Source: Calditrichales bacterium MX18-03
Lineage (GTDB): Bacteria; Bacillota; Clostridia; Lutisporales; Lutisporaceae
Direction of reading: 5' to 3'
Assembly: GCA_021083345.1 (NCBI GenBank)
Contig: JAJGRE010000002.1
Coordinates: 496,001-560,000, forward strand
Length of the DNA stretch: 64,000 nucleotides
This document shows, piece by piece, positions 42,000 to 50,451 of this stretch. A program made the position numbers and the translations under genes. The notes under the pieces were generated by a model. It made no database searches and was not told where the DNA came from. It worked only from the letters and a program-made list of their open reading frames with translations. Position 1 is the stretch's first letter. Each line of letters begins with the position of its first letter.

Positions 42000-43504
42000 T
42001 GTACGCCACCTCCCAACTGCAGTGCATGGGACAGGACCTTCTCCTCCGTAGCATCCTTCCCAGTCATTTCCGACACAAGCCTTCCCTTGGACATAACAAG
42101 GATCCGGTCGGATTGGGTCAAGAGCTCCGTCATATCCGAGGAAACCATGAGAATGGCTTTCCCATTGTCTTTCAGCTCCTGCATCAGTGCATAGATCTCG
42201 GTTCTGGCACCGACATCCACACCTCTGGTGGGCTCATCGAGAATCAATATATCGCAATCTGCCGCAAGCCATTTTCCCAGCACAATCTTCTGCTGGTTGC
42301 CGCCGCTGAGGTTGCTCACCTTCAAGGCGGGATTCTGCGGCCTGACTTCCAACTTCTTAATGAGCCCATAAACTTTTTCTTTTACGCTCTTCCAATTGAC
42401 AAGCCCCTTCCGGGCCGTCACTTCAACATAGCTGTAGCCGGCATTTTCAGCCATGGACCGGACGCCTACCAGACCGTTTTCCTTGCGGCTTTCCGGTACC
42501 ATGCCAATGCCCAGCTTCAAGGCTTTCAACGGGGATTTGATCTGAACCGCTTTTCCTTTGACAAGAATTTCTCCGCTGTCAACCGGGTCGGCTCCAATCA
42601 GCAGCCTCACGGCTTCCGTCCTTCCGGCGCCGACCAACCCGCCGATTCCCAGAACCTCCCCCTTGTGAAGCTCAAAGGAAACATTCTCCACAACGCCGTC
42701 CCGCGTCAGGTTTTTTACCGACAGCACCACTTCTCCTTTGGCTGCCGGTTCCACCCGCTGTGTAAAATCGATCTCCCTGCCCACCATGGCCTTGACCAGG
42801 CTCACCTTGTCAAATTCACCGATGGCGCCAGTCTTGATCAGACAGCCGTCTCTCAGGACTGTGATCCTGTCTCCAATCTGAAAAATCTCCTCCAGGTGGT
42901 GTGAAATGTATAAGATCGCCATGCCCTGCGCTTTCAGGTCCTTTATGATCCTGAAAAGCAGGTCTACTTCCTTGCTGGTAAATACCGAGGTGGGTTCATC
43001 CAATATCAGAACCTTGCTGTTCATGGAAAGCGCCTTGGCAATGGCCACCATCTGCTGCTGGGCAATCTTCAGCATGCCCACGGGAACCCCCATATCCACG
43101 CTGCCGCCCATGTCGTCAAAAATCTTCATCGCCAGCCGGTGTGCTTCCTTCCAGTCGATGCTTCCGCTTTTTTTCAGGGGTTCCTGTCCCAGGAGAATGT
43201 TTTCAGCGGCATTGAGATGCGGTACCAGGTCAATCTCCTGATAGATGGTGTTGATACCGTTTTCACGGGCCCATCTAGGCGTCATGTGCACCACTTCCTT
43301 GTCCTGGTAAAGGATCATTCCGCTATCGGGTCTATATGCGCCGGAAATGATCTTGATCAAGGTTGACTTTCCTGCACCGTTTTCACCCAGCAGGCAGTGC
43401 ACCTCACCCGGAGAAAGCGCCAGTGATACACCCTTCAACACACCCACACCGGAGAACGATTTGCTGATATTGCTCAGTTTAAGAATGGGCTTTGCGTCCG
43501 CCAC
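41996..43504 (-). CDS. RbsA/MglA-type sugar ABC ATPase (module A)
   Basis: The 502-residue protein consists of two fused ATPase domains. The first has Walker A GENGAGKST and Walker B VLILDEPTSV. The second has the usual degenerate Walker A GLVGAGRTE, signature LSGGNQQK and Walker B ILILDEPTRGVDVGA. It starts at GTG 43504, 9 nt after GGAGGG. A strong hairpin lies between it and the binding protein. Confidence 0.93.
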   Translation of the reverse strand: MADAKPILKLSNISKSFSGVGVLKGVSLALSPGEVHCLLGENGAGKSTLIKIISGAYRPDSGMILYQDKEVVHMTPRWARENGINTIYQEIDLVPHLNAAENILLGQEPLKKSGSIDWKEAHRLAMKIFDDMGGSVDMGVPVGMLKIAQQQMVAIAKALSMNSKVLILDEPTSVFTSKEVDLLFRIIKDLKAQGMAILYISHHLEEIFQIGDRITVLRDGCLIKTGAIGEFDKVSLVKAMVGREIDFTQRVEPAAKGEVVLSVKNLTRDGVVENVSFELHKGEVLGIGGLVGAGRTEAVRLLIGADPVDSGEILVKGKAVQIKSPLKALKLGIGMVPESRKENGLVGVRSMAENAGYSYVEVTARKGLVNWKSVKEKVYGLIKKLEVRPQNPALKVSNLSGGNQQKIVLGKWLAADCDILILDEPTRGVDVGARTEIYALMQELKDNGKAILMVSSDMTELLTQSDRILVMSKGRLVSEMTGKDATEEKVLSHALQLGGGVQ

Positions 43505-43526
43505 TTGATTTCCCTCCAGTTTGTTG

Positions 43527-43558
43527 AGAAAGTGCGGAAGCTTCCTCCCGCACTTTCT
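43527..43558 (-). promoter_or_regulatory. Intercistronic hairpin between binding protein and ATPase genes
   Basis: AGAAAGTGCGG and CCGCACTTTCT form an 11-bp perfect stem without a T-run. Such hairpins stabilise the upstream binding-protein mRNA or partly terminate, giving excess binding protein. A similar element occurs in module B (50398-50430). Confidence 0.65.
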
Positions 43559-43578
43559 ACTATTGAATAAGCTTAAGA

Positions 43579-44643
43579 TTAGAATTCCAGGCCTGCAGCC
43601 TTGATAGAATCAAAGTACTTCTGTGCTTCGTCTTTCTTATCGGAATCAAATACTTTTATATCAACCTGCTGTCTTGCCGGGACATCTTTCCCATTGATGA
43701 TTTCCAAGGCGCTCTTGATGGCCAGTTCGCCGAAGTACGGCGGGGTCTGTGTTTCACGGGCAATTTCTCCATTGATGACAGCTTCGACAGCCTTTATATG
43801 TCCGCCTTCACCAAGAACAAATCCCAGCAGTTCATCACGGCCTGCGCTCTTGATGGCCTGAAGGGCACCCATTGTCATGTCGCTGTAGTCGGAACGTACA
43901 ACGTCAATCTTGCCCTTTGGGAAAGACTGAAGGAAGTTTTCCATTGTGGCCAGTCCGCCTTCCTTAGTGAAGCCGGCATCAGCCGTTGCAACTGTCTTTA
44001 TGTCGGGGTATTTTGCCATGACTTCATCCCAGCCTTTGTTGGCATCGATGACAGGTGATGCACCGGCCATCCCTTGCACATGCGCAACACTGCCCATGGG
44101 TTTGCCGTACTTTTTGGTGAGCAGCTCAACGGTCTTTTCTGCCAGCAGCTGGCCGGAAAGTACGTGACTCTGTGTAATCTCGGTCTTGTACATTCCCTTG
44201 CCGGGCTCCGCATCAATGGTTCTGTCTATGATAATCAACGGCACCTGTGCTTTTTCACACATTTCCACAACCGGAACCAGCGCTTTGGATTCAAGCGGTG
44301 CCACAATCATGGCGTCCGGCTTCTGTGCCAGCATGTTTTCGACGTCTGCCAACTGCTTGGAGGGGTCTTGGTTTGCATCGGTGCTGATCAGCTTAACGCC
44401 GAATTTCTTTGCCTGTGCTTCCATATCCTTCTGGTTGGTTACCCGCCATGCATTAACAAGCTCACCGTTGGCATAAGCGATGACGATTTCTTTCTTTTCA
44501 GCTTCCTGAGCTGCTGTTGGCTGTGCCGCTGCAGCTTCACTCTGCGTATCTGCCGCTTTCGGCGCGCAGCCGATCACCATGGAAGCCACCAACAATATTG
44601 TAAGTATCAAGGCTATTATCTTAGAATTTTTATTCATGCTCAT
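43579..44643 (-). CDS. Sugar-binding lipoprotein of ABC importer (module A)
   Basis: This protein of about 354 residues (Peripla_BP_4 family) begins with a lipoprotein signal ending VIGCAPKA, a short Ala/Gln/Glu linker, and then IVIAYANGELVNAWRVTNQKD and EMCEKAQVPLIIIDRTID. It is the extracytoplasmic receptor of module A. The ATG at 44643 follows GGAG; the next Met (6 nt later) is an alternative. Trp and Arg in the first ligand loop suggest a sugar or polyol, but the identity cannot be read. Confidence 0.9.
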   Translation of the reverse strand: MSMNKNSKIIALILTILLVASMVIGCAPKAADTQSEAAAAQPTAAQEAEKKEIVIAYANGELVNAWRVTNQKDMEAQAKKFGVKLISTDANQDPSKQLADVENMLAQKPDAMIVAPLESKALVPVVEMCEKAQVPLIIIDRTIDAEPGKGMYKTEITQSHVLSGQLLAEKTVELLTKKYGKPMGSVAHVQGMAGASPVIDANKGWDEVMAKYPDIKTVATADAGFTKEGGLATMENFLQSFPKGKIDVVRSDYSDMTMGALQAIKSAGRDELLGFVLGEGGHIKAVEAVINGEIARETQTPPYFGELAIKSALEIINGKDVPARQQVDIKVFDSDKKDEAQKYFDSIKAAGLEF

Positions 44644-44714
44644 TCCCTCTCCTTTACATTTCAAAGTTCATTCATGACCCTCTGTTCGCAAGGTTTACTC
44701 CGTTGAAGAATCGA

Positions 44715-44835
44715 TTGTTGAATTTACGGTTTTTGTGGTATAATAGGTTACACACGCGGATGTAGCCCGGCGTTTTTCTGCTATCTGTTTTCGAAGGCAG
44801 GATAGCGTAATGCGGGGTTACTTCCCTTTTTTATA
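44715..44835 (+). ncRNA. Candidate small RNA with its own promoter, antisense to the leader
   Basis: In the 209-nt gap between two minus-strand genes the plus strand has TTGTTG (44715-44720), an 18-bp spacer and an extended -10 TGGTATAAT (44736-44744). Downstream, 44763-44821 folds into a long hairpin: outer arms GTAGCCC and GGGGTTAC, inner GCTATC and GATAGC. It ends near CCCTTTTTT. A transcript of about 80 nt is predicted. No open frame with RBS is in it. Alternatively the fold could belong to the minus-strand leader of the binding-protein gene. Confidence 0.4.
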
Positions 44836-44852
44836 CTTCTTTTCTGCATGGA

Positions 44853-45920
44853 TCAATATACCTTCCCGTCCATTTCAATCCCTTTTACTTCCTCTAATCC
44901 GGTAATGGCAACGGTATTGAACTGAACAGTCAGACTTTCACCTCCTTTTAAGACGGTATGGCTGCCTCTTTCCATTGCTTTGGGCAGACTGTTGGGAATG
45001 CTGGTCCATGGCTCCAATGCGATGCAGTATACCCGATCCCACCAGGGATACCCCGGTGCACGGCCATATACCAGCCAGAACCATAGATAGGGGAATACTT
45101 CCTTTGGCCAGACAAAACCCAGCCCAAGGCGCTCTTTTGGATCCAGCACGGCGTACCAGCCTTGGGACAGATCCTTCAGGTACAGCAGCTCACTGTAACC
45201 GGCCTCCGGACCGGGTACCAGGGAAAAGTCAACGGTTTTGCCGCCCACAGTCACATGGGGCCAGTCAAAGGCCATTCCCGGTTCCAGTATGCCGCTTTCC
45301 GCAAACCGCGGATCATGGACCTCCGCTTTTCCGGCGGGAACAAAAAGCCTGACGCCTTCCTTCAAAAAGGGTGCTCCGATGGCCGGATGGTGACCCCACA
45401 TGAATTCAAAGGCTTCCGATGACTGATTGGAAACCTTTTCTTCCATAAAAAGCACCGGCTTTCCTTTTTCAAGGCGCAGCTTCTTTTCAATTTTCAAAGG
45501 AGTTCTGATACACGCCACCTGCAATCTGACTTCAACACATTCCGGCGTATCCGTGAGGATGTCGAAGTCCCAGCCCAGATGGGCAACCTCTCCATGAAGG
45601 CCCAATTCGGCACCTCGGTATACCGTAGGTCCGCCGCCGGGCAGTATTTCCTGCCAGCCTCCGTGATAATGGTCCAAAAAAGAACCCGATCCGGAAGCAA
45701 TGGTTTCCCTGTACCTGGCAGGCTCAACGATTCCCTGGGGAGAACGCCATAGGAAGTCGGTATCGGTGGGCTTATGCAGGAATTCAAAAATATCCGCACC
45801 TTTATCCAAAAGGATTCCGATCCGCAGGCTTTCGTTTTCCATAAACAACGTCCGCATTCCTTTGTAAATCAACTGGTCCGTCACTCTGCAGCCAAAATGC
45901 CTGTAACATGCTTTCGCCAT
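44853..45920 (-). CDS. Aldose 1-epimerase-like protein (DUF4432 type)
   Basis: The 355-residue beta-sandwich protein of the galactose-mutarotase superfamily has LDKGADIFEFLHKPTDTDFLW, HYHGGWQEILPGGG, GLHGEVAHLGWD, EFMWGHHPAIGAPFL and a C-terminal EPWTSIPN. The His and Glu/Asp positions fit sugar binding. The family interconverts anomers or acts on modified sugars. It follows LacI by 4 nt; the ATG at 45920 has GGGGGT upstream. It fits a pathway in which free (unphosphorylated) sugar is used. Confidence 0.82.
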   Translation of the reverse strand: MAKACYRHFGCRVTDQLIYKGMRTLFMENESLRIGILLDKGADIFEFLHKPTDTDFLWRSPQGIVEPARYRETIASGSGSFLDHYHGGWQEILPGGGPTVYRGAELGLHGEVAHLGWDFDILTDTPECVEVRLQVACIRTPLKIEKKLRLEKGKPVLFMEEKVSNQSSEAFEFMWGHHPAIGAPFLKEGVRLFVPAGKAEVHDPRFAESGILEPGMAFDWPHVTVGGKTVDFSLVPGPEAGYSELLYLKDLSQGWYAVLDPKERLGLGFVWPKEVFPYLWFWLVYGRAPGYPWWDRVYCIALEPWTSIPNSLPKAMERGSHTVLKGGESLTVQFNTVAITGLEEVKGIEMDGKVY

Positions 45921-45924
45921 GGTT

Positions 45925-46932
45925 CTACCCCCGCTTCCCAATGCTTGTCGTAGATTTTCTGATGATCAACTCCACATCCAGTGTAACCGATTTGGATTTC
46001 TTCTTTTTTTCAAGCTGTTGAATCAGCATCCTGGTGGCTCTGACACCCTTATCAAAGGCAGGCTGCCTGACGGTTGTCAGGGGCGGGCTCACATACTCGG
46101 CTAGGGGTATATCGTCAAAGCCAACCACCGATATATCCTCAGGCACGCGCAGACCTCTCTCCCGGATAGCATTGATTGCACCGATGGCTAATATATCATT
46201 GCTCAGAAAAATTGCTGTAGGGCGCGCTTCGCTGTTCAAAAGCTGCAGCATGGTATCATGTCCGCCTCTGATCAGGGAGTTTTCCGAAACCAGAACCAAC
46301 CGTTCATCATAAGGCAGCTTGTATTTCTCCAGCATATCCCTATAGCCTCTGAGACGGTCCTGGCTGCTGACCAGTGTAGGTTTTCCAATGAAGGCTATTC
46401 TCTTATGACCCAATGCGACCAGATGCTCCATGACCAGGGTTGCACCATAGTAGTTGTCAACATCTACATAGACCATATCCTTTTCAGCAGGAAGCTTTGC
46501 AGTGGCAACAAAGGGTGCGCCTACCTCGTAAAGCGATTCGATGATATTCTTGTGGAAGGATCCTGGACTCATCAGGATAAACCCGTCGATGCGCTTTTGC
46601 TTGTATATGTCCACATAATTGTGGTCATGCGGATAGCACAGCAGGAGGTAATAGCCTCTTTTGTTCACTTCAGTTGAAACACCTCTCATAACCTCCACAT
46701 AAAAGGGATTGGAGAATATATACTCAGCTTCATGCGGAATAATCAGCCCGATGTGCTGGCTTTTCTGCAAGGAAATGGCTTTTGCCAGTGCATTGGGTTG
46801 AAAATCATACTTTTCTATCATGTTCAGTATCAGTTCCCGCGTTTCAGGGCGGACATCCGGCTTATTGTTGATGACTCTTGAAACCGTCGTTTTCGATACC
46901 CCCGCCAGTTTGGCGATTTCATCTATTGTCAT
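45925..46932 (-). CDS. LacI-family transcriptional regulator of module A
   Basis: The 335-residue repressor has an N-terminal LacI HTH ([22 protein letters not shown]), the hinge helix NALAKAIS and a Peripla_BP ligand domain ([41 protein letters not shown]). It is the first gene of the transcript that continues into the epimerase. Its own promoter carries three 12-bp tandem repeats, suggesting autoregulation. Effector probably the imported sugar. Confidence 0.92.
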   Translation of the reverse strand: MTIDEIAKLAGVSKTTVSRVINNKPDVRPETRELILNMIEKYDFQPNALAKAISLQKSQHIGLIIPHEAEYIFSNPFYVEVMRGVSTEVNKRGYYLLLCYPHDHNYVDIYKQKRIDGFILMSPGSFHKNIIESLYEVGAPFVATAKLPAEKDMVYVDVDNYYGATLVMEHLVALGHKRIAFIGKPTLVSSQDRLRGYRDMLEKYKLPYDERLVLVSENSLIRGGHDTMLQLLNSEARPTAIFLSNDILAIGAINAIRERGLRVPEDISVVGFDDIPLAEYVSPPLTTVRQPAFDKGVRATRMLIQQLEKKKKSKSVTLDVELIIRKSTTSIGKRG

Positions 46933-46960
46933 TTCTTCACCCGCTCTCCTTTAGGTTAAT

Positions 46961-46996
46961 CCGCAACCAATACCGTAACCGTTTCCGTAACCGGTT
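46961..46996. promoter_or_regulatory. Three tandem 12-bp repeats, probable LacI operator
   Basis: CCGCAACCAATA, CCGTAACCGTTT and CCGTAACCGGTT follow without gap. The last includes the palindrome AACCGGTT. They lie between the -10 box and the RBS of the LacI gene, where binding would block transcription. Confidence 0.6.
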
Positions 46997-47006
46997 CCAT
47001 AGTTTT

Positions 47007-47035
47007 ATTTTACGCTTTTACCAAAATTTTGTCAA
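47007..47035 (-). promoter_or_regulatory. Sigma-A promoter of the LacI gene
   Basis: TTGACA (complement of 47030-47035), a 17-bp spacer and TAAAAT (complement of 47007-47012). Near consensus. Confidence 0.75.
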
Positions 47036-47089
47036 GGACCACACTTCAGATATTGAAAAATATTTATAGAATATGTCAAGATCGAGTCC

Positions 47090-47136
47090 AAAACAAAAGA
47101 GCCGTATAGGCAGTTTTCACTGCTCTTATCGGCTCT
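47090..47136 (-). terminator. Terminator after the module B aldehyde oxidoreductase
   Basis: AGAGCCGATA pairs with TATACGGCTCT (small bulge), followed on the minus strand by TTTGTTTT. It lies 25 nt after the stop at 47161. Confidence 0.8.
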
Positions 47137-47160
47137 ATCAGAGGGAATGGCATGTGGTGC

Positions 47161-49050
47161 TTATAATAATGGATTGATCCAATCCAAGCTTAATTCTTTC
47201 AGCTTTGCTTCTGAGACTTTTCCGGTATCAGGATCCCAGCCCGCATAGCGGTAATACAGATCCCGTGACTTTATGAAGGCATCCCTGTCTACCTTAAAGC
47301 CTGCAGAAGGACCAACAAGCTCCAGCGGGCTGAACAGCTTCTCAGGCAATACGTCCTCTGCAGGTGTGAAACCTTCTCTCTGGTTGAAGGCATGGAACAT
47401 CTGGATGCGCCGTTCTCCCACCAACATCAGCTCATATAGGTTGGTCTTCCAGCCAGTGGCTGCATTCACAAAGTCTACCAGGTCATTCAGGTCAAACAGG
47501 GTCCAGTGCCCGAATATAAACTGACAGAGGGAAAAAGTATCCACAATGCTGTAATCGCATTGCGTAACCCAGACTAGTCTGCTTTTTGCTTCGTTCAACT
47601 CGGCAGGATCCTCAGCGTCATAGAAGCCCAGCCCCATCATTTTATAGGATAGCGGCGCAGCACCGATTCCACCGTCATGCTCTGAGGATACATGATCAGG
47701 TCCGTAAGGGAGACAGGCGTAAGCCAATGCAAGAGATGCCTTAACCTGGGGCATATGGGCGGGAAACTCCTTTCCCTTTACATGAACAGCCAGCTTCTTC
47801 GCTTCTGCTCCCCATTTATCAGCTACCCTTGCGGTTCCTTCCGCCAGCAAATCTCCCAAGCCTTTGCGTCGGCCGATTTTTTCTACCAGCTCGATAACGG
47901 CTCCGGCATTGCCGAAGTTCAGCGCCAGCCCATCGGTATCGGCTGAGGTGATGATGCCCTTCTCATAGCATTCCATTGCAAAGCCGATAGTCCCGCCGCA
48001 CGAGATGGTATCCATGGTGTATTTGCTGCACAGCTCATTGATCTTGCTGATGCTTACCAGGTCATCTATTCCCAGGTTTGACCCGCACATACCCGCTGTC
48101 TCATATTCCGGCCCCCCGTAAGCAGGGTCCACATATGGCGGCTCCTTCACTTCAACGACACGTTTGCAGCTTTGGGCGCATGCCCAGCAGGTGCCGCTCC
48201 GCTTCCATACGGTATCCCGAAGTGCTTGGGCATTGATTTTTTCTACATTTTCAAAAGTTCCGGCGCTCCAATTTCTGGTCGGCACACCGCCGATGGGCGT
48301 ATGCCATTCAAAGTTCTGGTTGGTGCCCAGCTCCTTGAAGGTGGAAGCAAAAGCGTCTTCCTTCACCTTCTGAGCGGCACTGCGTGCAAACTCTTGAATC
48401 CTGTCTTCATTGAAGAAAACGGGCTTTTTTGTTCCCCTGACGGCAATGGCTTTCAGGTTCTTGGAGCCCATGACGGCACCCATTCCGTTCCGCCCGTTGA
48501 AATGACCCAGCTCATTGGATATGTTGGCGTACCGGACAAGATTTTCTCCTCCCGGTCCGATCATGGCAATCCTCACCAGCTCATCGCCAAGCTCCTCCCT
48601 GATGATTTTCTGTGCCTCTCCGGTAATTTTTCCCCAGGCGTTTTTGGCATCCCTCAGCTCGTACTCCCCATCATGTATCCAGAGATAGACAGGTCGTGAG
48701 GCTTTTCCTGTAATGACCACCGCATCAAAGCCCGTGAACTTGAATTCAGGTGCCCAGTATCCACCTGCCTCACTGCTGGCAATTGTGCCGGTCAGAGGCG
48801 ACTTGGTGGTAACACAATGCCGCGCCGTACCGCTTACTGCAGCACCGGTGACGGGAGAAACGGCAAAAACAATGACATTTCTCTCATCAAAAGGATCAAT
48901 ACCGGGTTCCATATACTTCAAGAGGTAGTAGCCGCCCATGCAGCTGCCACCGACATATTTTCGGTAGAAGCCCGCTTCCGGCTCCTCAATCCGGAAGCTT
49001 TCTGCAGTCAGATCCACATGTAGGATTTTTCCATGATAACCATACGGCAT
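47161..49050 (-). CDS. Tungsten-type aldehyde ferredoxin oxidoreductase (module B)
   Basis: The 629-residue AOR-family protein has YGYHGKILHVDLT, GPGGENLVRYAN, GRNGMGAVMGSKNLKA, [4Fe-4S] ligands in GTCWACAQSCKRV and a distal Cys in TFSLCQF, and the segment PQVKASLALAYACLPYGPDH. It is clearly a paralogue of the module A enzyme but not a recent copy. The ATG at 49050 follows GAAGGGGG; an in-frame extension upstream is rejected. It follows the MoaD-like gene by 28 nt. No partner Fe-S subunit. Substrate unknown. Confidence 0.93.
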   Translation of the reverse strand: MPYGYHGKILHVDLTAESFRIEEPEAGFYRKYVGGSCMGGYYLLKYMEPGIDPFDERNVIVFAVSPVTGAAVSGTARHCVTTKSPLTGTIASSEAGGYWAPEFKFTGFDAVVITGKASRPVYLWIHDGEYELRDAKNAWGKITGEAQKIIREELGDELVRIAMIGPGGENLVRYANISNELGHFNGRNGMGAVMGSKNLKAIAVRGTKKPVFFNEDRIQEFARSAAQKVKEDAFASTFKELGTNQNFEWHTPIGGVPTRNWSAGTFENVEKINAQALRDTVWKRSGTCWACAQSCKRVVEVKEPPYVDPAYGGPEYETAGMCGSNLGIDDLVSISKINELCSKYTMDTISCGGTIGFAMECYEKGIITSADTDGLALNFGNAGAVIELVEKIGRRKGLGDLLAEGTARVADKWGAEAKKLAVHVKGKEFPAHMPQVKASLALAYACLPYGPDHVSSEHDGGIGAAPLSYKMMGLGFYDAEDPAELNEAKSRLVWVTQCDYSIVDTFSLCQFIFGHWTLFDLNDLVDFVNAATGWKTNLYELMLVGERRIQMFHAFNQREGFTPAEDVLPEKLFSPLELVGPSAGFKVDRDAFIKSRDLYYRYAGWDPDTGKVSEAKLKELSLDWINPLL

Positions 49051-49078
49051 GAAGTTTTCCCCCTTCTTCCACTCTTTC

Positions 49079-49348
49079 TTAACCACCGGAGACGGCCGGA
49101 ATGATCTTGAAAACATCGTCCTCCGAAAGCCGTCTGTTTTCATCTTTCTTCAAAGCCCCGATGATGCTGCTTTCGTTCAGCATGATGACAAAGCCTTGGC
49201 GGATGGCATAGGTTTCGTCCAAATAGCTTGTGATATCCTTGACACTGTCTTTCAAAACCGGAGTAACTTCAGCTCTATCCAGCTTCTTTCCTGCAATCCT
49301 GCTGAATTGCCCATAAAACTCTATACCTACTTCGATTTTTTCTTTCAT
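49079..49348 (-). CDS. MoaD/ThiS-like sulfur-carrier protein (module B)
   Basis: The 89-residue beta-grasp protein begins VGIEFYGQFSRIAGKK and ends DDVFKIIPAVSGG with the C-terminal Gly-Gly needed for thiocarboxylate formation. RBS GGGAGGAG. Here it precedes the AOR gene, whereas in module A it follows, so the pairing is conserved although the order is not. That supports a dedicated role in making tungstopterin for the AOR. Confidence 0.82.
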   Translation of the reverse strand: MKEKIEVGIEFYGQFSRIAGKKLDRAEVTPVLKDSVKDITSYLDETYAIRQGFVIMLNESSIIGALKKDENRRLSEDDVFKIIPAVSGG

Positions 49349-49367
49349 ATCGCTCCTCCCAAAGAGG

Positions 49368-50372
49368 CTACTCCGCTTTCCTTTTGGTGAACTGGTCTAT
49401 GGCACAGACCACAATGATTATCGATCCGACTGCGACAGTCTGCCAATACATGTTGACATTCAAAAGCACCAGGCTGTTTTTGATGACTCCCAGGAGCAAT
49501 GCACCCAGAAGCGCGCCCAAAATGGTACCTTCCCCGCCGGCCAAGCTGGTGCCCCCCACGATGGTCGCAGCGATGGAATCCATTTCAAAGTTAGCCCCCG
49601 CATTGGGATTGCCGGCATAAAGCCTGCCCACAATAATCAGGCCGCCTATGGCTGCAAGGACGCCGGTCAGTGTATAGACTGCAATTTTGCACCGGTTGAC
49701 CTTAATGCCGGAGAGCTTTGCCGCCAACTCGTTTCCGCCTATGGCTTTGACCCGGGTACCGAAGACGGTATTGTCAAGCACGTAAGCCCCTATCAGAACG
49801 ATAATAAACATGATGATGGAAAGGATGGGGATCGATGCGATGCTTCCATTGCCAACCCCGATGACAAAAGGGTGATCCACGGATATAGAGAAGCCTTTTG
49901 TAATGACATAGATAACACCCCTGGCAATATTGGCCATTCCCAACGTCACAATGAAAGACGGCAGCTTCAGCTTAGTAATCATTACGCCGTTCAGCCAGCC
50001 CACAATAATACCTGTCAGCACACCCAGTGAAATGGCTGCATAGGGGTTGATCCCCAGCTTGATGAAATAAGACAGCACAATGCCGCAAAGCGCCAGGTTG
50101 TAGCCGATGGAAAGATCGATCCCTCCGGAAATCATGACAAAGGTCTGCCCTACAGCAATGATGGCTATGATGCTGACCTGCCTGAATATGTTGAAGATAT
50201 TGTCGCTGGTAAAAAACGTATCCGGTTTTGCAATGGACATACCGGTGCAAATGATCAGGAGCAGCATGAACAAACCGCTTTCCCTGCGTGCGAACAGGCC
50301 CTTTATGATGCCGGACAGCCTGGTTCTTCTCTTGACACCAGCATCCATAACGTGACTTTCCGGATTTGGCAT
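49368..50372 (-). CDS. Ribose-type sugar ABC permease (module B)
   Basis: The 334-residue BPD_transp_2 permease has VMISGGIDLSIGYNLALCG, FIVTLGMANIARGVIYV, KAIGGNELAAKLSGIKV and SIAATIVGGTSLAGGEGTILGALLG. Module B has only this one permease gene, so it would form a homodimer with the RbsA-like ATPase encoded at 55280. The 79-nt gap to the binding protein holds a hairpin. Confidence 0.9.
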   Translation of the reverse strand: MPNPESHVMDAGVKRRTRLSGIIKGLFARRESGLFMLLLIICTGMSIAKPDTFFTSDNIFNIFRQVSIIAIIAVGQTFVMISGGIDLSIGYNLALCGIVLSYFIKLGINPYAAISLGVLTGIIVGWLNGVMITKLKLPSFIVTLGMANIARGVIYVITKGFSISVDHPFVIGVGNGSIASIPILSIIMFIIVLIGAYVLDNTVFGTRVKAIGGNELAAKLSGIKVNRCKIAVYTLTGVLAAIGGLIIVGRLYAGNPNAGANFEMDSIAATIVGGTSLAGGEGTILGALLGALLLGVIKNSLVLLNVNMYWQTVAVGSIIIVVCAIDQFTKRKAE

Positions 50373-50397
50373 ATCATCACCCCTTTAATGCTTCAAG

Positions 50398-50430
50398 AAT
50401 CATACGCTATCCGGGAATAGCGTATGATTC
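50398..50430 (-). promoter_or_regulatory. Intercistronic hairpin between binding protein and permease genes
   Basis: GAATCATACGCTAT and ATAGCGTATGATTC form a 14-bp perfect stem with a short loop and no clear T-run. Likely mRNA stabiliser or partial terminator, as in module A. Confidence 0.65.
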
Positions 50431-50451
50431 CAGCTTTATGCGTTAACTTGC

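Noticed and set aside
41999-42904. 301-codon plus-strand open frame
   Set aside because: Antisense shadow of the RbsA-like ATPase gene; no ribosome binding site and no recognisable protein.
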